Shown piece after piece: positions 14,301 through 27,200 of a stretch of DNA of 64,000 nucleotides. The translations under genes and the position numbers were made by a program. Numbering within the stretch: the first letter of the stretch is position 1; each line of letters opens with the position of its first letter. The DNA is taken from assembly GCF_032854445.1 (NCBI RefSeq), contig NC_088300.1, positions 53,604,984 to 53,668,983 on the forward strand, written 5' to 3'. This DNA comes from Liolophura sinensis. Its lineage: Eukaryota > Mollusca > Polyplacophora > Chitonida > Chitonidae. Below the pieces are notes generated by a model that worked only from the letters and a program-made list of their open reading frames with translations, searched no databases and was not told where the DNA came from.

Positions 14301-17300
14301 GTTTATCAAATTGGATAGTTTGTTTTGTACCTTTATTTCTTGTCTGCATTGTCCATGTGTTAACATATTCAAGACAAATGGAGCTTAAACCTAGCTTAAC
14401 TGCTTTACAAAATCTCACCGTCTAGTGAAATCCTAGCAAAACATTTGTTCTGGACATGGAGCATTTCCTCTCTGTAAATGAATGACATGTATATTTTTTT
14501 ACAGTTTGTGAGAAAATAAAGGAATTAAATCAGATTCTTTTATTCCTGAAGTTGACTAATAAGAGTAGACTGTAATAAGTCATCTGGATTAACTTTCATA
14601 AACCTAAAACTGTGAGTTATTTCTCTTGAAACCAAAAATTATCTCACTGGTGAAAGTTTGTTTTGTTAACCAAATCTTTGCATGTCCTAACTGTAGCAAT
14701 TGGTTGTTCATAACTTTGCTTTCGCTGTGGTGTCACATTATTTCGTGATGAACTTTCACATTTGTATGTATTTCAACTTTTCTATGTAAATTTAGCTAGA
14801 ACCTTTGTGAAGTTCTTTCTTCACATGCCTTGGATTGCATGTCTTGGACGTTTTATTGAGGCTTGATACTGGTGACTATTTGTGCATGAAATATTTGCTT
14901 GCTTTCTGTATGGCAGCATTTATGACATGTTCAGTTTCAGATGTTTCACAGTTGTGCTAATCCTCTTTTTAAGCTTAATTCAGTATTTTGTTACAAACCT
15001 CTTCACATGCTATTGTACTCTTTTTGTATAACAAGCTACTTGAGATAATGATCATAAAAAGCTGAGAGTACTGTACATGTGGTGTATATATTACCTCTGC
15101 ATTTTAAATTCGAGGTATTTTCTAATTGTGATAGCACATTAGTTCAGTCAAAAGTGATTTGTATGACAAAACTGGATATTTGAGATATGAGGTGTGGACA
15201 CAACATGTACGATTGTCTTGCTTGTTTACTTTTGCCAGATTGTGTAAATTTACAGATTTTCCCCAGGCTCTGTCCAGTTTCCTCCCACTCTAATACAGGC
15301 CGCAGTCATATAAATGAAATATTCTTGAGTAGAGAGTAAAATGCCAATAAAATAAAAAACATAAATAAATTTACTGACATTTGCATCACTTTCATTATGA
15401 TCAATGATTGACTGAAAAGAATAATTTAGCACACACAAAATTTGGATAATGGAATTGAATTATTGCCGAGGAACAATATTTTTTTGTTAGTAATATTTTA
15501 CTCTGAGGCTGTTAGTGTTACATAAGATTATAGCGTGAAGAAACAGTATATATGTAGCGTGTTTTTTTACCTGAACTTTTTGCCAGACAAGTACAGTAAA
15601 CCATGTTTTACAGGTTACAGCTTTTGTTGCATTTACTCATTGATGCATACATACATACATACATACATATGTGTACTGTGTCTAACTTTTACTCCGTTTT
15701 CTGTTGAAGACACTTCGGTGAGTGTTGCGTCAGACATTGTCTAATATACTGTACATGCGGTTGACCGGATATAGTGTTTTGTTCAGTCTGCTCTACCTGT
15801 ATGACACAAAATATTCAGTCCCATATGTATATATGTATATATATATATATATATGTATAAGTTAGTATAAGTGCTGAAGGCCCAACAACCAGTAAGTGTA
15901 CATGTTCATGCTCATCACTGACATGTGAGGTCAGTTTGATGAGAGGTTCACGGTATATGCATACGGGCGATTCCAGTGTGTATTAAAGATTAATCTTACA
16001 TGTACATTAGCATGAAAAAATAGAACAGCATTAATTAAAACACCAGTTACCACTGAAAACATACTAGATATTCAGCAAGTGATTATTGTCGAGAAATTTT
16101 TCTGATTCTTTTGGATAATAATGATCAGTGATTGTGTGGGTGGTGAAAACTTTATTTTCAGATATACGTGAAAAATCGCCATCATTATTGCTTGCCACAT
16201 AAAAAAAATGTGGTCTTAAAAAATTCTTTTTAGTGTTGTGTGCACATGTATCCTTGTCATTTTGTGTTATACACAAGGTCATAATTGGTGTTGTACACAA
16301 AAAGACAACCTTTCTGTTGTGGAAAAACTGAACTACATGTACATCTTTGAGGGATTTAAGTGCTAGTGATGTGATTTGTGAAGTAATGTGTGCATAAACA
16401 TATACTGCAATGAAGAAAAAATGTGTATGTATGTTGGACTACTCTGGATGAGTCTCTATTTACAGGTGCTGGATTCAGAACCTGACCAGGAGCTGGTAGA
16501 CACTGACCAAAACCCCCAGGACATTGATGACCTGTTTGAGGAGCTGGAGAATCTCAGTGATAGTGAACCTGACCTGGACACACTCAGTGTTATCTCTACT
16601 CCCAAACCCAGCCTCAGGTAATGATATTACTCCCAAACTAAATCTCAGGTAATGATAACTCCTAAATCCAGTGTCTAGTAATGATATCTACTCTCATCCC
16701 CAGTAACAGATAAGATTATCTGCTACCAAACCCTGATTCAGGTAATGATATCAACTCCCTAACCCAGTCTCTGGTAATGACATCTACTTCCAAATGCAGT
16801 CTCAGGGAATGATATCTACAAAGCCTCGGGTAATGATGTCTGCTACCGAACACATCCGTGTGCAATGATATCTACTCCCAAATGCAGTCTCAGGGAATGA
16901 TACCTACAAAGCCTCTGGTAGTGATATCTGCTACCAAACACATCCATGTGCAGTGATATCTACTCCCAAATGCAGTCTCAGGGAATGATATCTACGAAGC
17001 CTCGGGTAATGATATCTGCTACCAAACACATCCATGTGCAATGACATCTACTCCCAAGTGCAGTCTCAGGGAATGATATCTACAAAGCCTCGGCAGTGTT
17101 ATCTGCTACCAAACACATCCATATGCACTGATACCTACTCCCAAGTGCAGTGTTAGGTAATAACTACTCCTAACCTCAATTTTCGGTGATGATATCTACT
17201 CTACGGGGAAAGCAGTTCAAAGTTATACATTCATATGCCATGTTTTGAGGGGTGGCAAACCTGTTTACCAAATTCATAAGCTGTATCATTTAGCCAACGA

Positions 17301-20300
17301 TGTACAGTGTATGTACCTACATGTATTTATGAAACACTAACTTGAATGTAGTGATGTTTGAAAAGGAATACAAGGCCACTGTCACAAGACATCTAAGGCA
17401 ATCACCATGCCTTATATTGACAATGACAGAGGTTGTCAAATCATACGGCTGCTGTTTTACACAGTTGTAAATTTATGGTATACTACCTCTCCACATTCTG
17501 GATAGTAATATTTATATGTATTCTAAAGCGTTTCAAATCGTCTACACTAGAAAAAGTTAAACAGTCGTGTAAAAAATGTTGTTATTTAATACCTGTTTGT
17601 TGTTATCTGCCTCATTTTTGTTTGAAAGGACTATAATATTCCAACTTGATCTGCACAATATCAGGCATCTAAGCCTTGTTCTCTTACTATTTCAACCCAT
17701 TCGTCATCTATAGTATCGTGCTTTGCCTGTTCATTTGACTTGAACATCCCAAAATGACACATGAGGGCCTGGTCTTAAGTTAGAACATGTAATTTGATAA
17801 TTGTTTGACCTGTGTATTTTTGTTATCTGCTCCAGTGCTCATCCATCATAACAGCATCTCATTTTCACATATATTGTTGTTGGTATTACTTGTAGCTGTT
17901 TGATAATAGAAGTTATAACTTACCCTGAACTCTTCCTTTTTTTCCAGACCTTTCTTCACCGGTAAAGCCAGATCAGCTGAATCCCCAGAAATGACAAAGG
18001 TGAAGTGTTCACCTGAAAATAATTATATGTATACAACTATTTTGCTTGAATAATAAAGTCTGCCTTAGATTTTTATATTTTGCCTAAGTTGCTGAATGGG
18101 TAATCAGATCACTCCCTGTTGGCTGAAGGCACCTGACAGCAGCTGTCACCCAGGTGATTTAAGCATAGCACTGATTTAATGAAAATTCACATACATTCTT
18201 TAAGTGTTTTCCTGAGGAAGCAGAATCGATGATTATTGGCTTGAGAAGCTACATGTTGGTTGAAGGGTTTTGTCATGTGGGCACTTCAGTGAACACAAGC
18301 TATAATCTGATAATATACAGTCCCCATACATCAGCTTTGCAGCTTGTCATGGTATGGCTGAAATATTGCTGATTGGTGTTTAACCATAATGATTTGCTCT
18401 TCAGCTTAGGATAGGCTTCTCACAGCAGCCAGTCAGTGACAGTTCTGTTTCCTGTTACATATACATATAAATTTGATGATTTGCATTGAAGAAATTTGAT
18501 GTCGGGATGATCATCAGATGACAATAAACATCAGATGTTTTGTTACAGTATGAATAATGTAAATGATCGATGTCTGTGTTTCATCATGTATCTTTCAGTC
18601 TCTGGACAGTGGCTCTAAACTTCAGGAGGACATTCCTGGTGCCAGTATAAAGAGGATGGACTCTGAGCCTCACATGGTTAGTACTTTTTTGTGTAATGCT
18701 AGTTATCCAAAATTAACAATAGGTATCCAGAAAGTCTCATTGTGGCTTTCCAAAATTAAATATTTGGTTTTGTCAAAACTGCATTCTGCGAAATTTGAAC
18801 TTACCAAAATTCATATTAATGTTGTTCATATTTTTTAGTAATGTTAATAGCAGAGAATATGTATATAGGTGCTTTTATTGTTGTATTGCTTAAGGTCAGA
18901 TGCATGTTGACCCGGTAAAACCAAGTGTAGTAATATCAATTGATATGTTTCTGTGACTAGGCAATTTGTTACCCAAAAAGCTTTAGTCGTATAATTTAAA
19001 CTCACTGCCATTTTGGAGGGTTGTGAATGACATGGCCGTCTAATACAGTCACCATTCCTGATTTCGTTTGCTGTGTAATAGTGTATAACATGTTTTTGTG
19101 GGTACTGTGTTAGGTGATTGATAAATGGCAATAAATGCTCCTTAACTGTACATGTTACTTCCTCACGACTTATGGCTGTGCTAATTTCTTGACCTTTGTG
19201 CAATGTTATGATATTGTACCAATTTAAAACTTCAGATGATAACACACATATTGTAAATCCATGTATCGAAAAAGTGTGCCACCTAGACAGCCTCCCCATA
19301 AATTCAGTTTGTAATGTAAAATTGAATCTGAAGTTTCTATTCTTTTGGGCCCCCCCCCCCCCACACACACACACAAATTCAGAAGAAAGGTCATGTCAAA
19401 GCAATGTAAAAAATCTGTTGGTGGTAGAAGGTCAATGGACACTTCACTGACTAACTTGAGTTTAAATAATTGATGATTTTTTTCGTCAACTGCTTGTAAA
19501 AACGTAATAAATTGACATGTCATCATAATGCGTGTTCATGCACATTTCTTCTATCAGTGTTCATGGAATTTTAGCACAGACTAAATGGCCCTTCCGCTGT
19601 TCTCCTAATGATTTGACAATGTTCACAACTAAGTCACTGGCCTAGCACATTGTCAAACTGACTGCTGAGAGCTCACAAAGCCTATCTTTAAAACCACTTT
19701 TCACCTTAAAAAGAAGGTAGAGACTCCATTGTGCTCCGACATGTTAGGCCATAACCTGAAAAAGAGAGGGAAAATCATGTCTCATAAATGTTTAACAAAA
19801 TGACTTGTTGTTTTGGCTGGCCTGGATTCATGTTCTGAATTCTGAGCTGTACTAAGTGTGACTGTGGGTTATATTGTCTACACTAATTCACTGTTACAGG
19901 AGATACCAGAAATAAGCATTACTACCACCCCAGGCCCCGAGGTAGATATGTGTTTTGAGGTGTACTCCCTTGACTAACACATAACCTGTTAGCACCAATT
20001 TCTCTTTGTCTCTCTAACACCCTGTAACTCCCTAATTCCTGCCTCCTTATGCCATTCAAGGGTTGTGTCGTAGGTCAATATGATCTTCACTATTCTACTC
20101 CATTCTGTGGGTGAAAGTATTGCACCGGCATGGCTGTTACTGTGGTGTTTTACTGTTCATTTGTCCATAATGACCCACATCCTGTACTGGTATTTCATGC
20201 TGAAACCTTAAAGTTTAAAACTGTGCAGCACCTTGCTCCGTGAAATATCAGTTATTATGCTACATTCCAACATGACTTTGTGGTAAATACTGTGGAGTAA

Positions 20301-21170
20301 CCCAATATTAATGCTTTTTCCATGCCCATTCTTCGAACTACATGTATTACATATACATCCTATGTGTCTTTGCTGAAGTGTAGTTTTGCAATAATTCCTG
20401 TTTTCACAGTGCTTATCCACCATCTGGTAAAATGTATATGACCCAAATATTAGCACTCCAGTTAGGCTATAACAAATTAACAATGTCCATCAAAAATCCA
20501 TTTACCTTTGTGCTCTGTAACAACTGCGCTGGTTTTACTGGGGTAGGCTAAGCTAACAATAGTTGCGCCCATTTAAAGACATGCCACTGGGTGGTCAAAA
20601 TTGTCAGTTCTAGAATGTCACAGGATTAGCCATTATACGTTCAGATTTCAATGATGAGCCAGAATTCACCCATACTGGAGGATGAAACTATTATTTGTTC
20701 GAAAGAAGCATAATATCAGTAGCCTAACATTTGATATCCCCTAGAAGACATTGATGTTCAGACTGTTCATAAGACACATGTTGTCAGTGAATTGCCACTA
20801 AGTGTTTTGCAAGTTTTATTTTGGGCAGAATTTGGTAGTATTTGTTGTTTAGTATGTTGAAACATTTCATGTAAAGTTCACAACATTGACAGCCAGCTCA
20901 TCGTCACATAACCTTAATCCCAAAAGTCAGATCTCAGAAAGTCCCTCTCAACCAACTCTCCATCACTAACTCTGCATACTAACTCGGCTTTTTACAACTT
21001 TTAACCCTATCTACCAAAATATTCTGACTTTATGATTTTATTAACACATTACATTCCTAAAAGAGCAGTACTAGACATTGTGTGGCAAACTTTTGTCAGA
21101 AAAAGTGAAGTCCTCAGCAAATTTTTTTTACATCCTATATTAATTCTATTTTATGATTCCCTATATATAA

Positions 21171-21217
<47 letters not shown>

Positions 21218-24200
21218 CTCATGAAGTACAGTTATTAAGCATGAATGAAAGAGACCATGCAACCAAATTAAAATTAGGGCTGGATGAGTTAACCTTTCTT
21301 AATTTTCTGTCCATTATGTAATGGCAAAATTTTGTCCAAAAATCCCTGGTATATTTTAAAACATTCTAATATTTTTTGAATTCTTTGAATATTTTTTGTA
21401 TTCGGTTATTATATACAGTCTACATGTATTTCTAGTCTTCATGTGATGAAAATTGTGCTGTTAATTTGCATGCATGATGGTTTATTTATTTAACTGTTCC
21501 GTTGGTGAGTATTCATTGTTGTTGTTGAAGATGTCACCATAACTTTGTACATACAGTTCATATAGAAATGTGTACTCATGATTAATGGTAAATTTGTATT
21601 GTAATACCATGCATGTGTATAGTTTCATATCATTTTGTTATTATTATTTCTTTTGCTCTTATGGTAACGGGATACGCTTGTTTCTTTGTTTGTTGCATAA
21701 ATACTTTAAAAAATTATTTATATCAGCTAATGTGTACGTTATGTGATGAACATGTATTGTCTCGTTTATTTATGAACAGAGATAAAAATTGATTTGGCAT
21801 GGTGGCTGGCTTTCTACTTGTAGGCATGCATATATGGAGAGAACAGGTGTAAGGCTTGCTAATATGATCTCAGAAATAGTGACTAATAGCTTTGAAAGTG
21901 ATATGGCATTGCCGATTGTGCCTTCCAGTGTCAGTATGACTGTCCCATGCTTTTACATATGATACCCTCATCAGAGGACAAGGCCTTACACACATGTATC
22001 TCATTGAATTCAAATTAGACTGCTTTTTATGGGGTTTCTGATTAGATAAAAGTAGGAAGCTGACATTTAAACACAGGCTTACAATAGAGGCATACATATG
22101 TGTTTTGAACTGCGTGTACAGTGTGGCATGTGTCAGCACAGCAACGTCTACAACATGTATGACAGCTTTGCTTGTAATTAGATAAACAGCAAACTTATGA
22201 ACCCACTAATGTACTACATGTACCCAATTCCAGAATATGTACCAGAAAATGACATTTAACTGTGTGGTTTTGTAGCATATAGAATGTATGTATTGTTGCA
22301 TTTTTTGAACTTCTGATATGATTTGTTATGGATTTGAGTTCCACATTAAAAGAAAATGATGGCATCACATATGAATCTTACCTCAAACCTGTCCCAATGT
22401 ATGTTGCTGCCGCATTTTGAACGTGAAGGTGCTTATTTTTAAGTTTTATGTGCCATTTTAACATCAAGATTGTAAACATCCTGGTAACCTAAAAATCAAA
22501 TGGAATTAAACTTTCAATATTTTTAATATTACAGCCAGAATTCCACGTTAAGTTACACCGCACATTTAGAGATTGTCAACATTACAATGAATTCAAGCCA
22601 CTGGATGTTCTTAAATCTTACCTAGTAATTTGAATTACAAGAGCTTCAAAAGGTTGCTGTAAAATGCAGGAGTATTATTTACTATTCAGAGTTAGCTATA
22701 GGTGGTGTGGTTTAACGGTGTGAAAAGGTTATCATTAACCTTGCTCTTTTGTGCATCTCATCTAAAAAGGGAGTGAAAATGTTAAGAATAAATAGGCTTA
22801 CAGAGGATTGTCATCAGTACATTATTATTGTAATGGGGGTTTTGCTACTCAAGGCTTTGCTGGTGTTGGTGTTTTCATTAACTGCAAGGAGGTGTCTTCC
22901 CTGGTGTATGTCTTTGCCAAGGGTAAGATGGTGCCTTGGACGATTTTCATGTTGTGTCCTGTCCTTACTGTTCTTAAATTTGTCCCAAGCAGGAGTATGT
23001 AAATACAGGACTGGAGCTTAATGAGCCCCTAATGCCCACAGTTAAAGGTGAGCAGGCAGGACATACCGCCGAAGATAAAAAAGCCAATAAAACAAAGTCA
23101 CCACCTGTGCGGAGCAAGTTTTTCTCTCGGGAGCGGAGTTTGTCATATAGGGAGAAAAAGTCAAGGAAAGAAATAAAAAGTGTGCAGGCTGGCAGACGGT
23201 ACAGTACAGGAGCCACTGATCATTTGGTTAGTCCTCTACCCCAGGCCATGAGCCTTTATAGTAGTGGCCACCTAGTCACAGCTGTGTGTCATACACATTC
23301 ACACTTAACACAAGCTTGAACATGGCAGACTAACCTCGGTGTGAGAAGACTTCATGTAACACTGCATGGATCAGCTTAAGCCTGTATAACTGTTGTTACT
23401 TTTGACTTACCCTTAACCAAACTCTAATTCGCTGTTAATGATCATGCTTTAGTGAATGTTTTCTGTACATTTATTAACACTTGTGCGCATTGCCTTAAAA
23501 TGTTTCTGTATTAAGCAGTGTAAGTAGCATGTTATGTGGTTTAACATTTTTGTTGCATTGCATCCTAGAACGTAGAGGTGCATGCTGTTGGTATGAAAGT
23601 GTGGTGTGTTTGCATTAAAATATCAGTTAATTTTGTCATCATTGTATTAGAAAAGTAGGGAATTTTTAACAACTTTTTTGATTGATACTCCTGCCTAATT
23701 TTTAGACTGAGTGTGAGATGCTGGAGATAACCATGTTGGTAAGTCCCATCTCGGGCTGAAATTCTTCCCACAGTTATCACTTCACATTGTTTTTAGGTTT
23801 TAAATTCCATATAAACAAATTTGGAAATGTTACCCTTTGTATGCTGATTTGGTGTTGGCCTTGGTTTTGTTGCTCCCCAAAACACTTGAAGTTATTTGCT
23901 TTTTTTTTGTATTTTCCATTTATATTTTCTTTGTCTTTTTTTTTAATATTGTTAGACATTTGTTTATCACCACCTGGTGCTTTACTATTCAACACATGCA
24001 GGTCAGCCATGAACCAGAAAAAGCACTCCTATTAATTATTGTTTTTAATGAGTATTAATAACGTTTGAAAATAGTGTTGTCACATGGTAATCAAAGATGA
24101 TGCCCTGTGTTTAGTATTTTCATTAGCTTTATTCATAAATTTAAGTTTTCCTCTTTAAACATGTTAAGTGAAGAAGTACTTTTTGTAGGGTTGTGTTTTC

Positions 24201-27200
24201 AAACCTAAACGTCTAGTTTCTACACACGAAGCATGCCAGCACTTTTGCTGTGACAACATCCAGTTCCTCTACCCATTGAAGAACAGCTACCCATTTTTCA
24301 CCAAATCCTGATTTTAGCAACTGCCTACACTCTTTTTTTTTTTTTTAAACATCCTGTTCACCAACTGCACCCTGCACAACAGTTGTGGTAGCCCAATCTA
24401 TTCACATTTATAGAGCTGTTCAGTGTGGGGAAACTTGTGTAATGTAGGGTAAATCCGAGAAGATTCCAAGAATTAAAGTTACATTGATCTGAAGCTGGGA
24501 AGAATATGTGTAAGTAGTTCTTAACAGATTTTATATGGAAAAAGCTGAGCTTCTTAGTGCTCCTGTCTTTCATGAAATCATCCCAGGATTAAAAAGAAAA
24601 CAGATCATAATGGATTGATCTCTTGGACCAGGGATATATTTTCACTGTTTTCTGTAAACAATGAAATTTGAAAGGACAAAATACTTAAAAGAATGAACTG
24701 TCTACTTTTGTATAATGAATATATTATAGCCACTACAAGTGTTGTTCCCTTTACAAGCACTGACATGAATTTTAACATTTTGGAATAAGTCAACTCCAGA
24801 TATACTCTCCACTAGTGTGACAGTTAGATTTAATCTAATATTTGACTAATCTTCTTAACAATATTTCAACTTTATTTCGAAGATAAATGCCTGTTGTGAA
24901 TCTGTCATGAACTTTGTGTTGGTGTGGCACCTTATTTATATGTGCGAGTGTTGTGCTTATGGTATGGGTGTTACCTGTGTTACCCTATCTATATACTGTA
25001 GATGCTAAGCTTTATGGTAACTCTTTAACTTTGCATATACAATATATGTCATGTACATGTAACCTGTCACTAGTATGCATTATGAGTATTAATGCTGATG
25101 ACTAGATTTTGTGCATTGGTGCATTGTGTCCTAATAAGGCTTGTGCAAGAAGAGTAAAGTAGTATTAAACTAACAAACAGTTCTTATAGTTGTTGAGTTT
25201 CTATGTAGTTCTGAGTTGCATCGTTTACTGTGAATTGGTTCTGGATTGTTATTTTGTGTGTAACGTTGAATGCTGCATGGAAATGTAATACCTTCTCCGA
25301 AAACAGATGAGGCAGCAGGTGGGATCATGACTGAAGGTCATGTGATTGTTTTCTGTGATCTTATTGGTGTCTTGTCTGTCTTTCAACAGCCAAGGAAAGC
25401 TCTGCTTGACCAGCTCAAGACGGTGGTTGGAGAGAATGATGATAAGTTACCAGAGAGTGTCATTCTAGTGAACAATCAGGACTATCATGGGCAGGTAAGC
25501 TTGTGTTCTGGTGTGTGATATGTCCATTCTCTCCTCACCTTAAGCTTGGCAAACATGAAAGCTAAGACCCAAATCAAATTAACCGGAGAGTTGCTTTGGA
25601 TGGTAAGCGCTCGTGTATGCAAAATACTGATGTAACTTAAAAGGAGTTGCCCTTCAGACATTTTGTGTATGGCGGTTCAACCCAAAGCTGTATCTCCACC
25701 AGTGGCCATTAAAGCTATGTCCTAAAGTCCTTTGTACGTTGAGCTTAGAGGTCACGGGTGCAGTGAAACGGTAGCGGTTTGGTGTCAAGCTTATTTTGAC
25801 CCTTTGCTTATGGTATAGCCAGAAATAGACAATTTATTTGATTACCATTAGGCTTTGGTCAGTAGTCATAGTCCAAAACCATACTGATTAACACGTATAT
25901 GAAATTAAGTGCTTGTATTGGATAAAGGTGGGTAATGTTTTGTTGTTGTTGTTTTTTTTTTTCTCAGATTTTGGTGCAAAGGATGCAGGAGAAACCTATC
26001 AACTTTGTGTGCACATGTTCTAGTGCTGATGTGAAAGCTGCTCTGTGCTGTCTAGTCAATAAAATACAGAAATTGTAAGTCTGGTGTGATTAATGTGTGA
26101 TTTCTATCTCTAAAGTGAACAGCTTATCTTCTTTGAAAATTGAAAAAGGGATATGATTTTAATAGAAGGGAAAGATGTGTATGTCATCCTTATCTCAGAA
26201 ATGATTTATCCGAAAAGAGCAATTTACTGTCATATAATAGTCCAGTTATGTTAGACTGTCATAATTTACTTATGTTAGAAAGGCTTAGCTAAGAATGACC
26301 TGATTACATTTTTTTCTCCTCATTTGTTTTGGCCAGATTGATTGTGTATGGTCTTAAAGAGTTTTCAGTTATCCCATAATTGACATGAGAAGCAATTTTT
26401 TTACCTTTGTCTGGACTTTCAGTTGCCATAGTAACTCAAAGTCCCCAAAACCAATCAAAGTTGGCATAGCAGGAACGGATGGTTATGTGAATAGTGTTTT
26501 GCGACCATATTTGGACCTGTTCTCCAACAAGTCACCTGATTGGCAGACGTATATTCGATTTCTAGTCATTCCATTTGGTAAGTAAATCTGTTGAATCCTG
26601 ATTTAAAAAATGATACCCCTTAATACGACTGATAATTTAGTAATTAGTCATGTGACAGTTACGGTTGCTGTATATTTAACTCAGAAGTAATGATTTTTTG
26701 TTTATGTTGCGTTTGGTTTCACTGGTGACAATCAGTAGTCCTTCATTTGATTGTCGTAAGTTATGATAAAACTTTTTGGATTTTGCATGCAACACATTTG
26801 AATGATGAAGTGAGAGAATGGAGTATATCCTATGTGGATTAGTGCAGTGGCACCTCATTTGGAACTACATGTAGCTTTATAGATTACTATATTTCACCTA
26901 AAGTTCGGTATGTCAAAAAAGAAGCACAGCAGCACACAGTGATAATTTTGATGCCAGCATTAAGCCTTTCTGATAAGAAATTTCTCAAACTTGACAAAAA
27001 ACTCTTAAGTGACCCTATAAGGTGGATGATTCCAGCAGAATCAAGCAAAATGTGTTGCATGAAGAATGCTAAAGTTTAGGTGAAATGCAGTAACTGTTAA
27101 TGAGTAGTTGAACAATGTGACCTTTCATGCAGTTCAAGATGGCATCTCATTGATTTTAGAAAGAAGCACTCGTGTAATATTTAGCCAGTGCTATCCATAA

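Larger units (their letters stand above)
13692..16465 (+). other. PACS intron with two SINE remnants and short tandem repeats
   Basis: No exon was supported. It holds a minus-strand SINE remnant (13821-13936), a plus-strand one (15257-15368), CATA repeats at 15648-15670 and a TA run at 15836-15856. Confidence 0.6.
13632..25494 (+). other. PACS: PACS middle region: short and micro exons
   Basis: This part encodes [16 protein letters not shown] (13632-13691), a Glu/Asp-rich exon ending in STPKPSL (16466-16617), PFFTGKA (17948-17999), then the poorly conserved linker. Several exons are tiny: 52, 78, 42 and 33 bases. The 33-base exon (23706-23738, [11 protein letters not shown]) fits human TETDTLEITDQ, which supports it despite its size. 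Exon 22993-23226 (78 codons) is basic and serine-rich and resembles its human counterpart only in composition. The 42-base exon 19900-19941 rests on splice sites, phase and [14 protein letters not shown]; it is the least certain. Confidence 0.75.

Noticed and set aside
18844-19374. 176-codon minus-strand open frame
   Set aside because: It lies between two PACS exons, runs through a poly-C/CA microsatellite and resembles no family.
25310-25321. Possible 12-base microexon (ATGAGGCAGCAG) before PACS exon 25390
   Set aside because: It has AG and GT borders and keeps the phase, but the flanking exons already join in frame and match the family without it.
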